This document shows, piece after piece, positions 36,579 through 37,971 of a DNA stretch of 37,971 bases (position 1 is the stretch's first letter; the number at the start of each line of letters is the position of its first letter). Position numbers and translations under genes: made by a program. The stretch lies in NCBI RefSeq assembly GCF_030247605.1, contig NZ_JAOTSB010000025.1:1-37971 (forward strand). The letters are read 5' to 3'. This DNA comes from Acidaminobacter sp. GTDB taxonomy: Bacteria; Bacillota; Clostridia; Peptostreptococcales; Acidaminobacteraceae. The notes beneath the pieces are model-generated. The model did not search any database and was not told the origin of the DNA. It saw nothing but the letters and a program-made list of their open reading frames with translations.

Positions 36579-37702
36579 GAGTGCTTTCGGTCTTTGGGAC
36601 ACGCCCGGAGGCTGTTAAAATGGCGCCGGTGGTTAAAGCACTGGCGCAGGATGATGCCTTTGATGCCCGCGTCTGTGTCACAGCACAGCATCGGGAGATG
36701 CTTGATCAGGTGCTGGAATTGTTTCAGATCGTTCCGGACTATGATCTGGACATCATGCAGGCAGGCCAGGGACTGTCCGACATAACCTGTCGCGTCCTGA
36801 AGGGCCTGGAGCCCGTGATAAAGGCGTTTAACCCTGAAATGATCCTGGTGCACGGCGATACGACAACGACGTTTTCGGCGGCTTTGGCGGCGTATTATCA
36901 GGGTGTGCGCGTTGGCCATGTCGAGGCGGGTCTCAGGAGTTTCGACAAATTCTCTCCTTTTCCGGAAGAAATGAACCGTTGCTTGACGGGGCGTCTGGCG
37001 GATCTTCATTTCTCACCGACGGCGCAAAATGTCCAAAACCTTTTAAATGAAGGAATTGACGAGAAGGCAATTTTGAAGACAGGCAATACAGTAATCGATG
37101 CCTTGATAAGTGTTATTCGACCGGATTATGCATTTGATGTCCCGGAACTTCAGGGGATTGATTATGACAACAAAAAAGTGATCCTGCTGACCGCTCACAG
37201 ACGTGAAAATCTGGGCGCGCCAATGCATGCCATTTTCAGTGCCGTCCGCCACATCGTGGATCGCTTCCCGGAAGTTGAACTGATTTTTCCAATGCACAAA
37301 AACCCTGCGGTAAGAGAGATCGCCGCTGAGCACTTTGAAGGCAGCAGCCGTATTCACAGAATTGAACCTTTGGATTACGAACCTTTTGCGCATCTCATGT
37401 CCAAATCCTGGCTGATCCTGACTGATTCCGGCGGCATACAGGAAGAAGCGCCTGCCCTCGGCAAGCCTGTATTGGTGCTCAGGCGAGAAACTGAAAGACC
37501 GGAAGCGGTTGAGGCTGGCACGGTTAAACTCGCGGGTGTCGAGGCGGATGAGATTATATCCATGTGTGAAGAGCTGCTGACTCAGCCAGAGGCCTATCAG
37601 GCCATGGCAAACGCGGTCAATCCGTACGGGGACGGCCTGGCTTCCCAGCGCATCGTAAACCGAATCAAAGCGGCACTGAGACCTGAAATGAGCGGAATTT
37701 AG
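36566..37702 (+). CDS. wecB: UDP-N-acetylglucosamine 2-epimerase
   Basis: 378 residues from GTG 36566, overlapping the previous gene by 13 bases. GTRPEAVKMAPVVKAL, HGDTTTTFSAALAAYYQGV, HVEAGLRSFDKFSPFPEEMN, LTAHRRENLG, and SGGIQEEAPALGKPVLVLR are the family signatures. It makes UDP-ManNAc, a precursor for teichoic-type or capsule polymers. A terminator follows 24 bases after the stop. Confidence 0.97.
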   Translation: MERIRVLSVFGTRPEAVKMAPVVKALAQDDAFDARVCVTAQHREMLDQVLELFQIVPDYDLDIMQAGQGLSDITCRVLKGLEPVIKAFNPEMILVHGDTTTTFSAALAAYYQGVRVGHVEAGLRSFDKFSPFPEEMNRCLTGRLADLHFSPTAQNVQNLLNEGIDEKAILKTGNTVIDALISVIRPDYAFDVPELQGIDYDNKKVILLTAHRRENLGAPMHAIFSAVRHIVDRFPEVELIFPMHKNPAVREIAAEHFEGSSRIHRIEPLDYEPFAHLMSKSWLILTDSGGIQEEAPALGKPVLVLRRETERPEAVEAGTVKLAGVEADEIISMCEELLTQPEAYQAMANAVNPYGDGLASQRIVNRIKAALRPEMSGI

Positions 37703-37725
37703 AAAATTTGTGAGTTATTAATATA

Positions 37726-37757
37726 AAAACAGACCCGATATGTGGTCTGTTTTTTTA
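37726..37757 (+). terminator. Rho-independent terminator of wecB
   Basis: AAAACAGACC (37726-37735) with GGTCTGTTTT (37744-37753) form a perfect stem with an 8-base loop, followed by TTTT. Confidence 0.9.
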
Positions 37758-37813
37758 TTGACAAGATCAATTTTAAAAATATTTAAATAATTTCATATTG
37801 GTCACAAACCTCA

Positions 37814-37822
37814 TGTTATAAT
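37814..37822 (+). promoter_or_regulatory. Extended -10 element upstream of the contig end
   Basis: TGTTATAAT (37814-37822) is a perfect extended -10, but the best -35 candidates are poor (TTGGTC at 37798 is too close, 13 bases). Confidence 0.4.
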
Positions 37823-37832
37823 GACTGTATGC

Positions 37833-37848
37833 TTGTATTCGAGTACAA
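37833..37848. other. Short inverted repeat at the contig end
   Basis: TTGTA-TTCGAG-TACAA (37833-37848) is a short inverted repeat lying between the two promoter candidates. It could be an operator. No regulator is recognised. Confidence 0.3.
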
Positions 37849-37852
37849 TCTA

Positions 37853-37882
37853 TTGACTGCATATTAAACTTGGGTTTATAAT
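37853..37882 (+). promoter_or_regulatory. Promoter for a gene lying beyond the contig end
   Basis: TTGACT (37853-37858), an 18-base spacer and a perfect TATAAT (37877-37882). No coding sequence follows before the adapter, so the gene it drives is missing from this window. Confidence 0.65.
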
Positions 37883-37917
37883 TACGTTAAATCATTAACA
37901 AAAACAAATGTTAAAGT

Positions 37918-37971
37918 CTGTCTCTTATACACATTGACGCTGCCGACGAGATTTCCAGTGTAGATCTCGGT
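37918..37971 (+). other. Illumina Nextera adapter at the contig end (not genomic)
   Basis: From CTGTCTCTTATACACAT (37918-37934) the sequence reads as the reverse complement of the Nextera read-1 transposase adapter, with one base missing (TGACGC where CTGACGC is expected). It continues through CTGCCGACGA, then an 8-base index-like stretch GATTTCCA, then GTGTAGATCTCGGT, the start of the reverse complement of the P5 oligonucleotide. These bases are an assembly artefact. Confidence 0.97.

Overview
The window is about 38 kb from one end of an assembled contig of an anaerobic, fermentative Firmicute, most likely a Clostridia member. Supporting signs are a trimeric-type electron-bifurcating [FeFe]-hydrogenase operon, a full V/A-type ATPase operon, two amino-acid (lysine) fermentation enzymes, formate-tetrahydrofolate ligase, strong Shine-Dalgarno sequences, and a conserved Gram-positive housekeeping block (rpmE-tdk-DUF1385-prmC-prfA-...-upp-dCMP deaminase-wecA/wecB). 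I cannot name the species. The last ~54 bases are not biological: they match the Illumina Nextera adapter with an index and the start of P5.

Layout. 1-467: C-terminus of formate-THF ligase, then a terminator. 733-6324: a surface pair, a small secreted SLH-domain protein and a 1575-residue secreted multidomain protein. 6463-8688 (minus): a sensor kinase/response regulator pair. 8689-9176: AT-rich regulatory region with a Rex-like operator and a good extended -10 promoter. 9177-13682: hydrogenase operon of the Hnd type (NuoE-like, thioredoxin-like ferredoxin, NuoF-like, [FeFe] catalytic subunit) ending in a perfect terminator. 13745-14277: a REP-like palindrome, then a promoter and a strongly structured leader. 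14278-22982: V/A-ATPase genes in the order G/H-C-I-K-F-E-A-B-D, with a terminator-like hairpin between I and K. 23139-24350: kal-kce. 24446-25207: YgjP-like zinc metalloprotease. 25289-27097 (minus): secreted protein with a transglutaminase-like domain lacking its catalytic cysteine. 27246-37702: housekeeping genes for translation (L31, PrmC, RF1, MnmH, Sua5), nucleotide metabolism (Tdk, Upp, dCMP deaminase), RpiB and the start of cell-wall polymer synthesis (WecA/TagO-like, WecB). 37703-37917: terminator and promoters pointing into a gene that lies off the contig.

How it fits together. The hydrogenase would reoxidise ferredoxin plus NAD(P)H to H2 during amino-acid fermentation. Kce and Kal carry carbon from lysine toward crotonyl-CoA. 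The V/A-ATPase couples ion gradient and ATP. None of this is a wholly new system. The parts I consider least explained are the three-tier RNA leader and internal terminator of the ATPase operon, the odd K subunit, the Cys-less transglutaminase-like protein and the giant surface protein.
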